Source of the DNA: Mesorhizobium sp. CA8
GTDB lineage: Bacteria > Pseudomonadota > Alphaproteobacteria > Rhizobiales > Rhizobiaceae
DNA: 64,000 nucleotides
Assembly (NCBI RefSeq): GCF_020164955.1
Contig: NZ_JAIUHG010000008.1
Span: 124,001-188,000, forward strand
Direction: 5' to 3'
This document shows, piece after piece, positions 15,940 through 24,481 of the stretch (position 1 is its first letter; each line of letters begins with the position of its first letter). Under the pieces are notes generated by a model, which saw only the letters and a program-made list of their open reading frames with translations, was not told where the DNA came from and made no database searches. The position numbers and the translations under genes were made by a program.

Positions 15940-17088
15940 TCATCCAAGCAGGTTGCGCGCGGTGCGCATGAAGATCCGCGAACCGATCGGGATCAGGTCG
16001 TCGGGAAAGTCATAATCGGGGTTGTGCAGGGAAGGGTGCTTTTCGCCGGCCCCAAGGAAGAACATCGCCGACATCGCATTGTGGCCGAAAACGCCGAAAT
16101 CCTCCGAGGCGCGCATCGGCAGCGCCTCCTCGCTGCGCGCAACACCTTCCTCGTCGAGCGCGCGGTTGAGATGCTCGACCGCGTCCGGCGCATTGACGCT
16201 GGCGACGAAGATTTCGTGATAGTCGAAGCGCACCGCGAGGCCGTGCTTCGCGGCGATCTTTGCGGCGAGCGCCTCCGCGGCGGCGACCTGCTCGGCCATG
16301 CGCTCGTCGCGGCGGGTGCGCAGCGTCGCCCACACTTCCGCATAGCCGGGCGCGATGCCGAACACGGCTTCGCCCATCGCGCAATGGGTCACGGTCACCA
16401 TGCCGAAATCCTCATCAGTGAAGGTGCCGCGCCCGAGCGCGGGCAGCGCCGGCATCAGTTCGCTCACCGCCGGCATCGGCGATACGCCTGTCTCCGGCAT
16501 CGAGGAATGCGCGGTCTTGCCTTCGAGCACGATGCGCATGCCGCGCGAGGCGCAGTTGACGGTGCCGGCTTTCAGCCGCACTTCGCCGAACGGCACGCCC
16601 GGCAGATTGTGCAGCGAAAACGCGAAGTCCGGCTGGATCTCGGCAAAGCGCGGATCGGCGACGACCCCGGCCGCGCCGTTGCCGGTTTCCTCGGCCGGCT
16701 GGAACATCAGGACGACGCGCCCGCGCGCCGGCCTGTCACGCCCGAACTGGCGGCCGAGAGCGGCCAGGATCGCGGTGTGTCCGTCATGACCGCACATATG
16801 CGACTTGCCCGGCACCTCAGAGGCATGCTCGACGCCCGAAAGCTCCTCGATCGGCAGCGCGTCGAGCTCCGAGCGGAACAGCACCGTCGGTCCAGCCTGT
16901 CCGCTGTCATAGACCGCCGCCACGCCGTGACCGCCGAGCCCTGTCAGCACCTTGTCCGGCCCGGTATCGGCGAGGAAATTCACCACCTCTTTCGCGGTCT
17001 TTTCCTCCTCATTCGAGATTTCCGGCTGCCGGTGCAGCTTGCGCCGCCATTCGGTGAGTTCGACGATGTCTCGATTGCTCAGGGTCAT
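15940..17088 (-). CDS. M20 family metallo-amidohydrolase
   Basis: 382 residues from the ATG at 17088. Metal ligands are visible in MCGHDGHTAIL, MFQPAEETGNGA and the C-terminal HNPDYDFPDD. The dimerisation domain lies between (GKTAHSSMPETG). Relatives hydrolyse N-acyl amino acids, hippurate or indole-acetyl amino acids, so the substrate here is open. Unusually for the group, the first metal ligand follows the segment SHM. An ATG at 17121 is also in frame. The product is probably cytoplasmic because no signal peptide is seen. Confidence 0.85.
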   Translation of the reverse strand: MTLSNRDIVELTEWRRKLHRQPEISNEEEKTAKEVVNFLADTGPDKVLTGLGGHGVAAVYDSGQAGPTVLFRSELDALPIEELSGVEHASEVPGKSHMCGHDGHTAILAALGRQFGRDRPARGRVVLMFQPAEETGNGAAGVVADPRFAEIQPDFAFSLHNLPGVPFGEVRLKAGTVNCASRGMRIVLEGKTAHSSMPETGVSPMPAVSELMPALPALGRGTFTDEDFGMVTVTHCAMGEAVFGIAPGYAEVWATLRTRRDERMAEQVAAAEALAAKIAAKHGLAVRFDYHEIFVASVNAPDAVEHLNRALDEEGVARSEEALPMRASEDFGVFGHNAMSAMFFLGAGEKHPSLHNPDYDFPDDLIPIGSRIFMRTARNLLG

Positions 17089-17445
17089 GGACTGAGACTC
17101 CGATTGGGCTTTTCCGGTCACACAAGCACGATAGGTTTTTTCTCGCGCCGTGCCATGGCGATCAATTCGGATAGGCCATCGGCCCCCGCAAAATCAATAC
17201 CGCTATCTCCCCACCTTCACCTGCGGCAGGTCGCGGCTGATCGGACGAAAGCCGACGCTCGTCCGGTCCACCCGTAACGCCCCGCAAATGTTCAGAACCG
17301 TTGCCCGATGGTCCCGTCCCGATACGGAGCCGCCGCAAGGTTTTCTCCCAGCTCCCGGCATAGGCCAGACTCAAGGGAGAAATGCGCCGTAAACCGCTGG
17401 AATCCTTAACACGATTTTCATTCCGCTCGCCTACCCATTAGAGAC
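17089..17445. other. Intergenic region between divergent M20 and GGDEF-EAL genes
   Basis: These 357 bases separate two divergent genes and must hold both promoters. No conserved gene, clear inverted repeat or tRNA was seen. The short open frames in it have no coding character. Confidence 0.5.
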
Positions 17446-19422
17446 ATGGAAAGGCATGACGAGCGGCTGGTGGCGGGTCCCTCTTCCGAGGAAAGGAGCG
17501 AAGCCGTGGAAGCCGGCATCCTGCGCGACCAGCTTGCCGATCTGAGCAAGGGCGTCTTCATCTCGATGCCCATCGGTACGGTGCTCTCGGCGCTGATCCT
17601 GGCGGTGCAGCTCTTGTCCGGCGGTGGCCTTGCCGCGGTGCTGTGGTTCGTGGCGATCGCGCTGATCAACGGCGCGCGCGTGGTGCTTGCCGTGGCCCAA
17701 TCGGAAGCCGCCGACAACAGGCAGGGGGCGGTGGACGCCCGGCTTTCCCTTTATGGCCGGATGGCGCTTGCCTCGGGCGTCGCCTGGTCGTTTCTGGCGC
17801 TGCTGAGCGACGGATACACGACCAGCCAGGCGCCGCTCTATCTCATCGTGCTTGCCGGCATTTCGGCCGGTTCGGTCACCTACGGGACCTGCTATGCGCC
17901 GGCTTCGATCAATTTCATCACCCTGCCGCTCCTCACCGCCGCCGGCTGCGTGCTTGCCAAGGGCGGCATTGAAAATGACGTGCTCGCCTTCACCATCCTG
18001 CTTTTCTTTGGCGGCATGATCAGGAGTGCGCTGCTCGGGCAGTCTCGCTTCCGCGAGACGAGCCGTCTCAAATACGAGGCGCGCGAATTCGCCTCCGAGA
18101 TGGAGCGCAATTCCAGGCGCGACCCGCTGACGAATCTGCTCAACCGCTATGGGCTGGAGCAGGCGATCGCCAAGCTAGGGCTCTCCGACGGCCCGTTCGT
18201 GGCCATGCTGATCGACCTCGACGGCTTCAAATCCGTCAACGACACCTATGGCCACAACATCGGCGACGACCTTTTGGTCAAGGTGGCGCGCCGGATCGAG
18301 GACCACGCCCCGCAAGGTGCCACGATCGCCCGCATCGGCGGCGACGAGTTCGTGCTGCTTTTCTCCGCCGGCAGGTCGCAGCAAGCGGCCGGCGAGCTTG
18401 CATCCGCCATCATCGCGGCCATCGCCAATCCGGATCCGCAGTTGAATTCGGTGCGCGTCGGCGCCTCGATCGGCATCTACCAATCGGAAAAGCCGCGATT
18501 GACGGAGATGCTGCTCAAGGCGGATTTCGCGCTCTACGCGGCCAAGCGCGGCGGCAGGAACGAATATTGTCTCTTCAACGCCGGTCTGGACGCCGCGCTT
18601 GAACGCAAGAACTGCATCGAGCGCGACCTGCGCGGCGCCATCGAAGCCGGCGCCCTCTGCTCCTGGTTCCAGCCGCTGGTGCGGCTCGACACCAACGCGG
18701 TCGTTGGTTTCGAGGCGCTGCTGCGCTGGCATCACGGTGTCCATGGCGCCATCTCGCCGCCCGAGATCGTCACCGCCGCGCGCGAAACCGGCCTGCTTTC
18801 GCTTCTGACCGAGACGGTCTTCCTCAATTGCTGCGCCATGGTCGGCGAGCTGGTGAAGCACGGGCGTAAAGATGTCCGCGTCGCGATGAACCTCTCGCCG
18901 CGCGAGCTCGAGGCCGGCAATGTCGACGACATGATCCTCGACGGCCTGAAGGCCAAGCATGTGCCTGCCGCGATGCTCGAGATCGAGATCACCGAGGAGT
19001 CGCCGGTGGACCGCGACAGGGTCGACGAAAAGGTCGGGCGCCTGGCGGATGCGGGCATATCGATCGTGCTCGACGATTTCGGCACCGGCTTCTCGACCCT
19101 GGTTTCACTCAAGGACAGCCGCATCCGCAAGATCAAGATCGACAAGGACTTCGTGCGCAACTTGGCGAAATCCGTCGAGGACCAGGCCTTGGTCGGGGCG
19201 GTGATCGGCCTCGGCCGGACGCTGGGTATCGAGGTAATGGCCGAGGGCGTCGAGACCGACGCCGACCGCATGATCCTGCGCTCGCTGGGCTGCGTGATTG
19301 GGCAGGGCTATCTTTTCTCGGCCGCGCTCCCCATGCGCGATGCGCTCGCCTTCGACGCTAGTTCCGCCACCGAAGCCCTTTTCGAGCCGCGGCGCACGCC
19401 TCAGAGCGGCAACGCCGCCTGA
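17446..19422 (+). CDS. Membrane-bound GGDEF-EAL cyclic-di-GMP signalling protein
   Basis: 658 residues. About five or six membrane helices occupy residues 38-200. The diguanylate cyclase domain follows with RDPLTNLLNR, IDLDGFKSVNDTYGHN and an intact GGDEF at residues 298-302. The phosphodiesterase domain has an intact EAL at 423-425 (FEALLRWHH). Its metal and catalytic motifs (MNLSPREL, EITEES, LDDFGTGFSTL, KIDKDFV, AEGVET) are also in place. I see no RxxD inhibitory site before GGDEF. Both activities could be functional, so the protein may make or break cyclic di-GMP in response to a membrane signal. Confidence 0.92.
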   Translation: MERHDERLVAGPSSEERSEAVEAGILRDQLADLSKGVFISMPIGTVLSALILAVQLLSGGGLAAVLWFVAIALINGARVVLAVAQSEAADNRQGAVDARLSLYGRMALASGVAWSFLALLSDGYTTSQAPLYLIVLAGISAGSVTYGTCYAPASINFITLPLLTAAGCVLAKGGIENDVLAFTILLFFGGMIRSALLGQSRFRETSRLKYEAREFASEMERNSRRDPLTNLLNRYGLEQAIAKLGLSDGPFVAMLIDLDGFKSVNDTYGHNIGDDLLVKVARRIEDHAPQGATIARIGGDEFVLLFSAGRSQQAAGELASAIIAAIANPDPQLNSVRVGASIGIYQSEKPRLTEMLLKADFALYAAKRGGRNEYCLFNAGLDAALERKNCIERDLRGAIEAGALCSWFQPLVRLDTNAVVGFEALLRWHHGVHGAISPPEIVTAARETGLLSLLTETVFLNCCAMVGELVKHGRKDVRVAMNLSPRELEAGNVDDMILDGLKAKHVPAAMLEIEITEESPVDRDRVDEKVGRLADAGISIVLDDFGTGFSTLVSLKDSRIRKIKIDKDFVRNLAKSVEDQALVGAVIGLGRTLGIEVMAEGVETDADRMILRSLGCVIGQGYLFSAALPMRDALAFDASSATEALFEPRRTPQSGNAA

Positions 19423-19538
19423 TCGACCACCGGCAAGGGCATTCATTGACCCAGCGGGCGACCGGCGTCGGAAGGACGGGTAGCCGCGAAGGGCGCCCCC
19501 AGCATGAAACTTTTTGATTTTTGGGCCGTTGTGGCGCG

Positions 19539-21683
19539 ATGCCCCCGGCCAAGCGCAAACCGAGACCGGCTGACAGCGCCACGCAGCGCGGCGCAAGCAA
19601 GCCGCCTCCGGCGAAGGCGCGCCATGAGAAGACGCGCCAGTCGAAACCGCGCGGCGCGCCCAAGCAACGCCCGGACAAGGCGCTAGAAGACAGGGCGCAA
19701 GAAGACAAGCCGAGAGACGAAAAGGCCCAGCGAAAGAGGGCTTTGATCGACAAGAACGCGCCCGAAAAGCAGCCCACCGATGCTGCGCCGGAGGCCATCG
19801 GCCATGCCGGATCGCCGCCGCCGGAGGCGATCGAGCCCGGTCCCGCGCTTTCGCCCGAAGAGGCCGAGCGGGCGCGCAAGAAATATCTGCTGCGGCGCTT
19901 CTGGATCAGCGGGCGCGGCTATTGGGGTTTGCATGGCGACAGGCTCGCCTGGCCGCTGACGATCGGGCTGTTCACGCTGATCTGCGTCAATGTCGGATTT
20001 CAATATGGCATCAACCGCTGGAACCGCGCGATCTTCGACGCCATCGAGCAGCGCGACGCCCATACCGTCTATTGGTTGAGCGCCATCTTCCTGCCGCTGG
20101 TCGCCGGCAGCATCAGCCTTGTCGTCGCCCAGGTCTATCTGCGCATGACCATGCAGCGACGCTGGCGCTCCTGGCTGACCACGGCGGTCATCCAGCGCTG
20201 GCTGGCCAGCGGCCGCTACTACCAGCTCAACCTCGTCAAGGGCGACCACGCAAACCCCGAGGCCCGCCTGACCGAGGATCTGCGCATCGCGACTGAATCG
20301 CCCGTCGATTTCGTCGCCGGCGTCCTCAACGCCTTCCTGTCGGCCTCGACCTTCATCGTCGTCTTGTGGACCATCGGCGGCGCGCTGAGCTTTTCGCTGG
20401 ACGGTTCCACCATCACCGTGCCCGGCTTCCTCGTCGTCACCGCGGTCATCTATGCCGCGATCACCTCGACCTCGATGTTCGCCATCGGCCGCCGCTTCGT
20501 CCAGCTTTCCGAGGACAAGAACCAGGCCGAGGCCGAGTTCCGCTACGTGCTGACGCGCGTGCGCGAGAACGGCGAAAGCATCGCGCTGCTGGGCGGCGAG
20601 GAAGAGGAGAATGCCGGAATTGACCGCACCTTCGCCGGCGTGCTCGGCCGCTGGGCGCGGCTGACCGGCCAGCACATGCGCACGGCACTGGTCTCGCAAG
20701 GATCCAGCCTGTTCGCACCGGTCGTGCCGGTGCTGCTATGCGCGCCGAAATTCCTCGACGGCTCGATGAGCCTTGGACAGGTGATGCAGGCGGCCTCCGC
20801 CTTCGCCATCGTGCAGGGCGCCTTTGGCTGGCTGGTCGACAATTATCCGCGGCTCGCCGACTGGAATGCGTCGGCCCACCGCATTGCCTCGCTGATGATG
20901 TCGCTCGACGGGCTGGAGCGCGCTGAGAAGAACGACCGGCTCGGCCGCATCCAGCGCGGCGAGACCGAGGACGGCGCCATGCTCAGCCTCAGGAATCTTT
21001 GCGTGACGCTCGACGACGGCACCTCGGTTGTGAAGGAGACCGAGGTGGAGATCCAGCCCGGCGAGCGCGTGCTGGTCTCGGGCGAATCCGGCACCGGCAA
21101 GTCGACGCTGGTGCGCGCCATCGCCGGCCTGTGGCCCTGGGGCAGCGGCAGCGTCGATTTTCACCCGGGCAAGCGCCTCTTCATGCTGCCGCAGCGCCCC
21201 TATATCCCGTCCGGCACGCTGCGCCGCGCCAGCGCCTATCCCGCTGCCGCCGACAATTGGAAGACGAAAGAGATTGACGCCGCCCTCGACAAGGTCGGCC
21301 TCGGCTATTTGAAGGACCGGCTGGAGGAGGAGGCGCCCTGGGACCAGACGCTGTCCGGCGGCGAAAAACAGCGCCTGGCCTTTGCCCGCCTGTTGCTGCA
21401 TGCGCCCGACATCGTCGTGCTCGACGAGGCGACTTCGGCGCTGGACGAGAAGAGCCAGGACAAGATGATGCAGACGGTGATCCAGGTACTGCCGAGGGTC
21501 ACCATCATCAGCGTCGCCCACCGCGCCGAGCTGGAAGCGTTCCACACGCGAAAGATCACGCTGGAGAGGCGCGAGGGCGGGGCGCGGCTGGTGAGCGATG
21601 TGGAGCTTGTGTCGCGCAAGAAGAAACGCGGCTTGATCCAGCGCGCGCTGTGGGGCAGCGGCGTGAATGGCGGCAAAGGGTAG
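19539..21683 (+). CDS. SbmA/BacA-like ABC transporter, fused permease and ATPase
   Basis: 714 residues from the ATG at 19539. The first 100 are a charged, Lys/Arg/Pro/Ala-rich, low-complexity tail not expected in the family. Residues about 115-420 form the SbmA/BacA/YddA-type membrane domain (GINRWNRAIFDAIEQRD; RRWRSWLTTAVIQRWL). The ATPase domain has Walker A GESGTGKST at about 515, signature LSGGEKQR, and Walker B IVVLDEATSALDE. Homologues move peptides or lipids across the inner membrane; in rhizobia BacA relatives matter for symbiosis. Transport substrate and direction cannot be read from sequence. Confidence 0.88.
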   Translation: MPPAKRKPRPADSATQRGASKPPPAKARHEKTRQSKPRGAPKQRPDKALEDRAQEDKPRDEKAQRKRALIDKNAPEKQPTDAAPEAIGHAGSPPPEAIEPGPALSPEEAERARKKYLLRRFWISGRGYWGLHGDRLAWPLTIGLFTLICVNVGFQYGINRWNRAIFDAIEQRDAHTVYWLSAIFLPLVAGSISLVVAQVYLRMTMQRRWRSWLTTAVIQRWLASGRYYQLNLVKGDHANPEARLTEDLRIATESPVDFVAGVLNAFLSASTFIVVLWTIGGALSFSLDGSTITVPGFLVVTAVIYAAITSTSMFAIGRRFVQLSEDKNQAEAEFRYVLTRVRENGESIALLGGEEEENAGIDRTFAGVLGRWARLTGQHMRTALVSQGSSLFAPVVPVLLCAPKFLDGSMSLGQVMQAASAFAIVQGAFGWLVDNYPRLADWNASAHRIASLMMSLDGLERAEKNDRLGRIQRGETEDGAMLSLRNLCVTLDDGTSVVKETEVEIQPGERVLVSGESGTGKSTLVRAIAGLWPWGSGSVDFHPGKRLFMLPQRPYIPSGTLRRASAYPAAADNWKTKEIDAALDKVGLGYLKDRLEEEAPWDQTLSGGEKQRLAFARLLLHAPDIVVLDEATSALDEKSQDKMMQTVIQVLPRVTIISVAHRAELEAFHTRKITLERREGGARLVSDVELVSRKKKRGLIQRALWGSGVNGGKG

Positions 21684-21803
21684 GGCGGCGCTCCGGGGCG
21701 AACAGAAGGCGCTTCTGAGCGCCGCCGGAACGCGACTGCAGACAAGGCGACCGTGCTTCGGCTAGACTAGGCCGGCGCGCGATCATCGAAGGGAAGCGTC
21801 GAA

Positions 21804-22211
21804 ATGAGCGAAGTCAGGCCGCTTTCGGAGATCGCCAGCTATCACGCCCACATCTATTACGGCGATGAGGACGAGCGCCGGCAGGCCGAATGGCTGCGCG
21901 AGCGCATCGCCGAGCGCTTTCGCGTGCGCCTCGGCAACTGGCGCGACGAGCCGGTCGGCCCGCATGAGCAGGCCATGTACCAGGTCTCCTTCGCCACCGA
22001 GATCTTCGCCACGCTGGTCCCCTGGCTGATGCTGAACCATGGGGGCCTGAGCATCCTCATCCACCCCAACACCACCAACGCCAAGCGCGACCACCTGATC
22101 GACCCGATCTGGATCGGCCGGGCCCTCGGCGTGCATGGGGAAGTGCTGGGGGAGGAGGATGTGGCCGAAGAGGCGCTGGAGGTGAATACCGAGCCTACAC
22201 TGGGGGTGTGA
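21804..22211 (+). CDS. DOPA 4,5-dioxygenase family protein
   Basis: 135 residues. The family motif is seen as YHAHIYYGDEDERRQAEWLR, then GPHEQAMYQVSF, FATLVPWLMLNHGGLSILIH and HPNT. The histidines H14, H16 (HAH) and the PHEQ and NHGG/IHPNT histidines fit the metal site of this small ring-cleavage group. Function has been shown for fungal relatives; bacterial copies are mostly uncharacterised. GGGAAG precedes the start. Confidence 0.85.
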   Translation: MSEVRPLSEIASYHAHIYYGDEDERRQAEWLRERIAERFRVRLGNWRDEPVGPHEQAMYQVSFATEIFATLVPWLMLNHGGLSILIHPNTTNAKRDHLIDPIWIGRALGVHGEVLGEEDVAEEALEVNTEPTLGV

Positions 22212-22327
22212 GGTGCACTCCGCAGGGCTTGGCTGCCATGATGCCTTGCAACCACAGGGAAATCAAACGCTAACCCAAAGTTCGTCATACGGACTTCTTT
22301 GCATTGATGTCCCCGACTCTCAGACGA

Positions 22328-22383
22328 GAGCGAGGACTAGGAGCACTCTCAGATATTTCTGACATTCCGTCCTAGCCTCGCTC
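22328..22383. terminator. Inverted repeat between convergent genes
   Basis: GAGCGAGGACTAGGA at 22328-22342 pairs with TCCTAGCCTCGCTC at 22370-22383, apart from one extra A. The loop is 27 bases. It overlaps the stop of the DUF6894 gene and lies after the convergent DOPA dioxygenase-like gene. It could act as a two-way terminator, although no T-run follows on either strand. Confidence 0.4.
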
Positions 22384-22647
22384 AGACGCCCTGCGCGGAA
22401 TGTACAGAGCGTCCCCTGAAGGGACTTTTGCCGCGAATTTAAGCGTGAACAGGAGACGATTTTGGCCGTCTGTCACGTTCATGATCCAAGGCGTCATATG
22501 CTCCCAGAAGGACTGCTTGCTCTCGTTTATCATCTCGCCGGCTGCGCGCACGGCCTCTTGCCGCGCGGCATCCAAATCCGGAAGATCGACGCCTTCGTTG
22601 TCTGGGATGAATGTGCCGTTGTCGACGTGGAAGTAGTAGATGGGCAT
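22372..22647 (-). CDS. DUF6894 family protein
   Basis: 91 residues from the ATG at 22647. It begins MPIYYFHVDNGTFIPDNEGV, continues with LPDLDAARQEAVRAAGEMI, and has a late beta segment (TDGQNRLLFTLKF). This is the full DUF6894 layout, unlike the frameshifted copy at 4331. The upstream 10 codons of the open frame to 22677 have no family match. Function is unknown; a small soluble protein. Confidence 0.8.
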   Translation of the reverse strand: MPIYYFHVDNGTFIPDNEGVDLPDLDAARQEAVRAAGEMINESKQSFWEHMTPWIMNVTDGQNRLLFTLKFAAKVPSGDALYIPRRASERG

Positions 22648-22778
22648 GCTGCTGTAGCCTGCTGAACAGGAGAACAACTCTCAGGGAACGGCTTTGTTGC
22701 CTTAGGAATGCTTCCGACTTGACAACCAGCAATAGCGCGGGCGAGTTTCTCCTCGTTTGAGGAGCAACCGGGGTACCC

Positions 22779-22868
22779 ATGAAGAAGACCTACAAAAAGC
22801 CCACACTGGTTCGGAAAGCTAAGCTTTCCGCAATCGTCGCTACCCCGTCGGCACCGCCGCCGGCCTGA
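22779..22868 (+). CDS. Putative RiPP (lasso-like) precursor peptide, 29 residues
   Basis: A short open frame, MKKTYKKPTLVRKAKLSAIV followed by ATPSAPPPA. The leader has the YxxPxL pattern (YKKPTL) used by lasso peptide and related precursors for recognition. The core after the leader is short and rich in Ala, Pro, Thr and Ser, with no cysteine. A strong intrinsic terminator starts 19 bases after the stop. GAGGAG lies about 14 bases before the ATG, a little far for a ribosome site. No cyclase, protease or transporter gene for maturation is nearby, so it would be an orphan. Coding status is probable, chemistry is not shown. Confidence 0.5.
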   Translation: MKKTYKKPTLVRKAKLSAIVATPSAPPPA

Positions 22869-22870
22869 TT

Positions 22871-23107
22871 TCATCCGAGAATCAAAGGCCCGCTGGCTCC
22901 GGCTGGCGGGCTTTTTTGTCGTTTTGAGAGCGCTGCCTTTATCCCGTCCAGCGTCTCGATTCCGTTCTCAAACAGCGTCATGATCTCTGTCGCCAAGGTC
23001 TCGCGCTCGGGGCTGTCCAAGGGTAGATCGACTCCAAGTTGCTGAAGCGCTTCCGTGAGTATCGCAAGCTGTTCCGGTGTGGCAGAACCGTTGTGCCGCA
23101 TCTTCAT
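22871..23107 (-). CDS. Small hypothetical protein
   Basis: 78 residues from the ATG at 23107, with a GTG at 23122 as an alternative. Core: TPEQLAILTEALQQLGVDLP, then ERETLATEIMTLFENGIETL. It looks like a helical cytoplasmic protein. Its last 15 codons read through the terminator hairpin of the RiPP-like gene on the other strand, so the two genes overlap at their ends. No family recognised. Confidence 0.5.
   Translation of the reverse strand: MKMRHNGSATPEQLAILTEALQQLGVDLPLDSPERETLATEIMTLFENGIETLDGIKAALSKRQKSPPAGASGPLILG
22888..22917 (+). terminator. Intrinsic terminator after the RiPP-like gene
   Basis: GCCCGCTGGC, loop TCCG, GCTGGCGGGC (two GU pairs) and six T form a strong terminator on the plus strand, 19 bases after the stop codon at 22868. 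Its position supports transcription of the short peptide gene. Confidence 0.75.
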
Positions 23108-23169
23108 CGCCCCTGAGCTCACGTTAACCGTCCGCCCGTATTGGCTCTTCTAGCCAGGAACAATCGGCA

Positions 23170-23568
23170 TTAACATTTGTTGTGCCGCATGGGCCATGCG
23201 GATTCATCCATTCCTGTGACAATTTTGCTCGCCGCGCTAAGATTACAGGTGGCTCTCAACCGGCGAGCACGGAAGCCCTCTGGAATCTTGAGCCAAGCGG
23301 CACAGGAGGGACCACGCACCGTGGCGTTGTTGTCACCGTATCGAGCCAGAACCGCCTCCAGCGCTTCGATCGCTTCATCCGGCATCTCGCCATCCGGCAC
23401 GACGAAGAATTCATGGCTCTGCCGGCCTATGTAGTCCGGCACGATTTGAAACCGGTAGCCGGGCAGCGCTGCGCGAAGATCCTCGGCCAGATCGTCAACG
23501 AGCTTGGGCGTGACCACGCACAAGCGAGGAGGCACAACGATCACGCCGGTGGCCGGCTTGGCAGTCAT
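23170..23568 (-). CDS. Hypothetical protein with a conserved core
   Basis: 132 residues if started at the ATG at 23568; the frame is open to 23673. The middle part reads PPRLCVVTPKLVDDLAEDLR, then ALPGYRFQIVPDYIGRQSHE and FFVVPDGEMPDEAIEALEAV, alternating strand and helix. This suggests a small alpha/beta fold. The C-terminus is cysteine-containing and basic. No family is recognised, and the start is uncertain. Confidence 0.5.
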   Translation of the reverse strand: MTAKPATGVIVVPPRLCVVTPKLVDDLAEDLRAALPGYRFQIVPDYIGRQSHEFFVVPDGEMPDEAIEALEAVLARYGDNNATVRGPSCAAWLKIPEGFRARRLRATCNLSAASKIVTGMDESAWPMRHNKC

Positions 23569-23759
23569 TGATGGCTGCATCCGTTGAAAAAAGGACGGCG
23601 GCCGACGCATACCTGGATTCGGGGTCTGTACATAAAAGCATCGGCCGCCAGTTTTGGGCGGGGCGCGTCTCAAACGACGCAGGGGGAAATTAGATGCGTT
23701 GGGGGCAGCTTCAATTAGGATGCCTCGACATGGTGAACAGGCGGCTACTATCCACAGGT

Positions 23760-23947
23760 CTATTTGAACGCGTACTTATACACCGCGCGGTTGCTTTCCT
23801 CAGTGACGCGCATCCATAGCCGTTCATCTCTGCGCGCCTGACCTCTTTCTTGGTTCCGATCGCCGCTTCCCACGGCGTGTTGGCTATAACGATGTGGCGG
23901 GAAACGGGCGTTTCGCCGGCCACCTCTTCGACCTGGTAGGTTTTCAT
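23760..23947 (-). pseudogene. Small conserved rhizobial protein, frameshifted
   Basis: The start at 23947 gives MKTYQVEEVAGETPVSRHIV and then IANTPWEAAIGTKKEVRRAE, matching a short rhizobial family. The continuing part of the family, WMRVTEESNRAVYKYAFK, is in another frame and ends with the stop at 23760-23762. Adding one T in TATGG at about 23814-23818 joins them as NGYWMRV. Without the correction the annotated frame would run to 23711 with unrelated sequence. Function unknown. Confidence 0.55.
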
Positions 23948-24172
23948 GCACTAGGAGGCAGTGTGCGCAGGGCACGCCAGGCGTAAGTGAATAGGCGGTT
24001 ACTATCCACGGCCACTGACTGCCGAGCTCGGCTGCCATCATCCACGAGGATTCATGAAGCCTAGCCATGGGTCTGGTTAGGGCGTAGGCTCATCTGGTCG
24101 CCCGCGCATATATCCTTGGCAACGGACGCTTGGAAGAGACGATCAGGCTTTCGCCCCGACGGGAGGAAAGCC

Positions 24173-24340
24173 ATGTCCAGCGAGAGCGGCCGCGAGTTCC
24201 AGACTGCTAAGGAAAAGCAAGCCAACTGGCTTGTAGACAGAACTGGCATCACCCATACACAGGCCCATGAACTTATTGACTTGCTCGGCGTGGGCAATCT
24301 GCCGTCGCTGGTGCGCGAAGCGCTTTTGCTGAAAAAGTAG
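24173..24340 (+). CDS. Small protein with TGI-QA-LI helical motif
   Basis: 55 residues. GGGAGGA a few bases before the ATG at 24173 fixes the start. The core is LVDRTGITHTQAHELIDLLG and then PSLVREALLLKK. The same pattern of residues is in the gene at 1756 and at the end of the DUF768 protein at 25828. A soluble helical protein. Function unknown. Confidence 0.65.
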   Translation: MSSESGREFQTAKEKQANWLVDRTGITHTQAHELIDLLGVGNLPSLVREALLLKK

Positions 24341-24481
24341 TCCTGCCCAAGGGTGATGACTTCGCACCCTTAGGTGCAGCGTTTCAGCAGCTCTCCGGAA
24401 GTCTCTAGTTGCGCGCCAGCCCGCGATCTTGCGCCGCAACAAAATCCTCGTTGCGATCGTTTGGGTTGCAAACCAGCGGGT

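Noticed and set aside
15925..17277. A 450-codon plus-strand frame antisense to the M20 amidohydrolase
   Set aside because: The opposite strand has metal-binding motifs of the M20 family in the right order; the plus frame has none.
22328..22383. CRISPR-like or mobile repeat
   Set aside because: It is a single inverted repeat between convergent genes with no further copies in the window, so a termination role is more likely.
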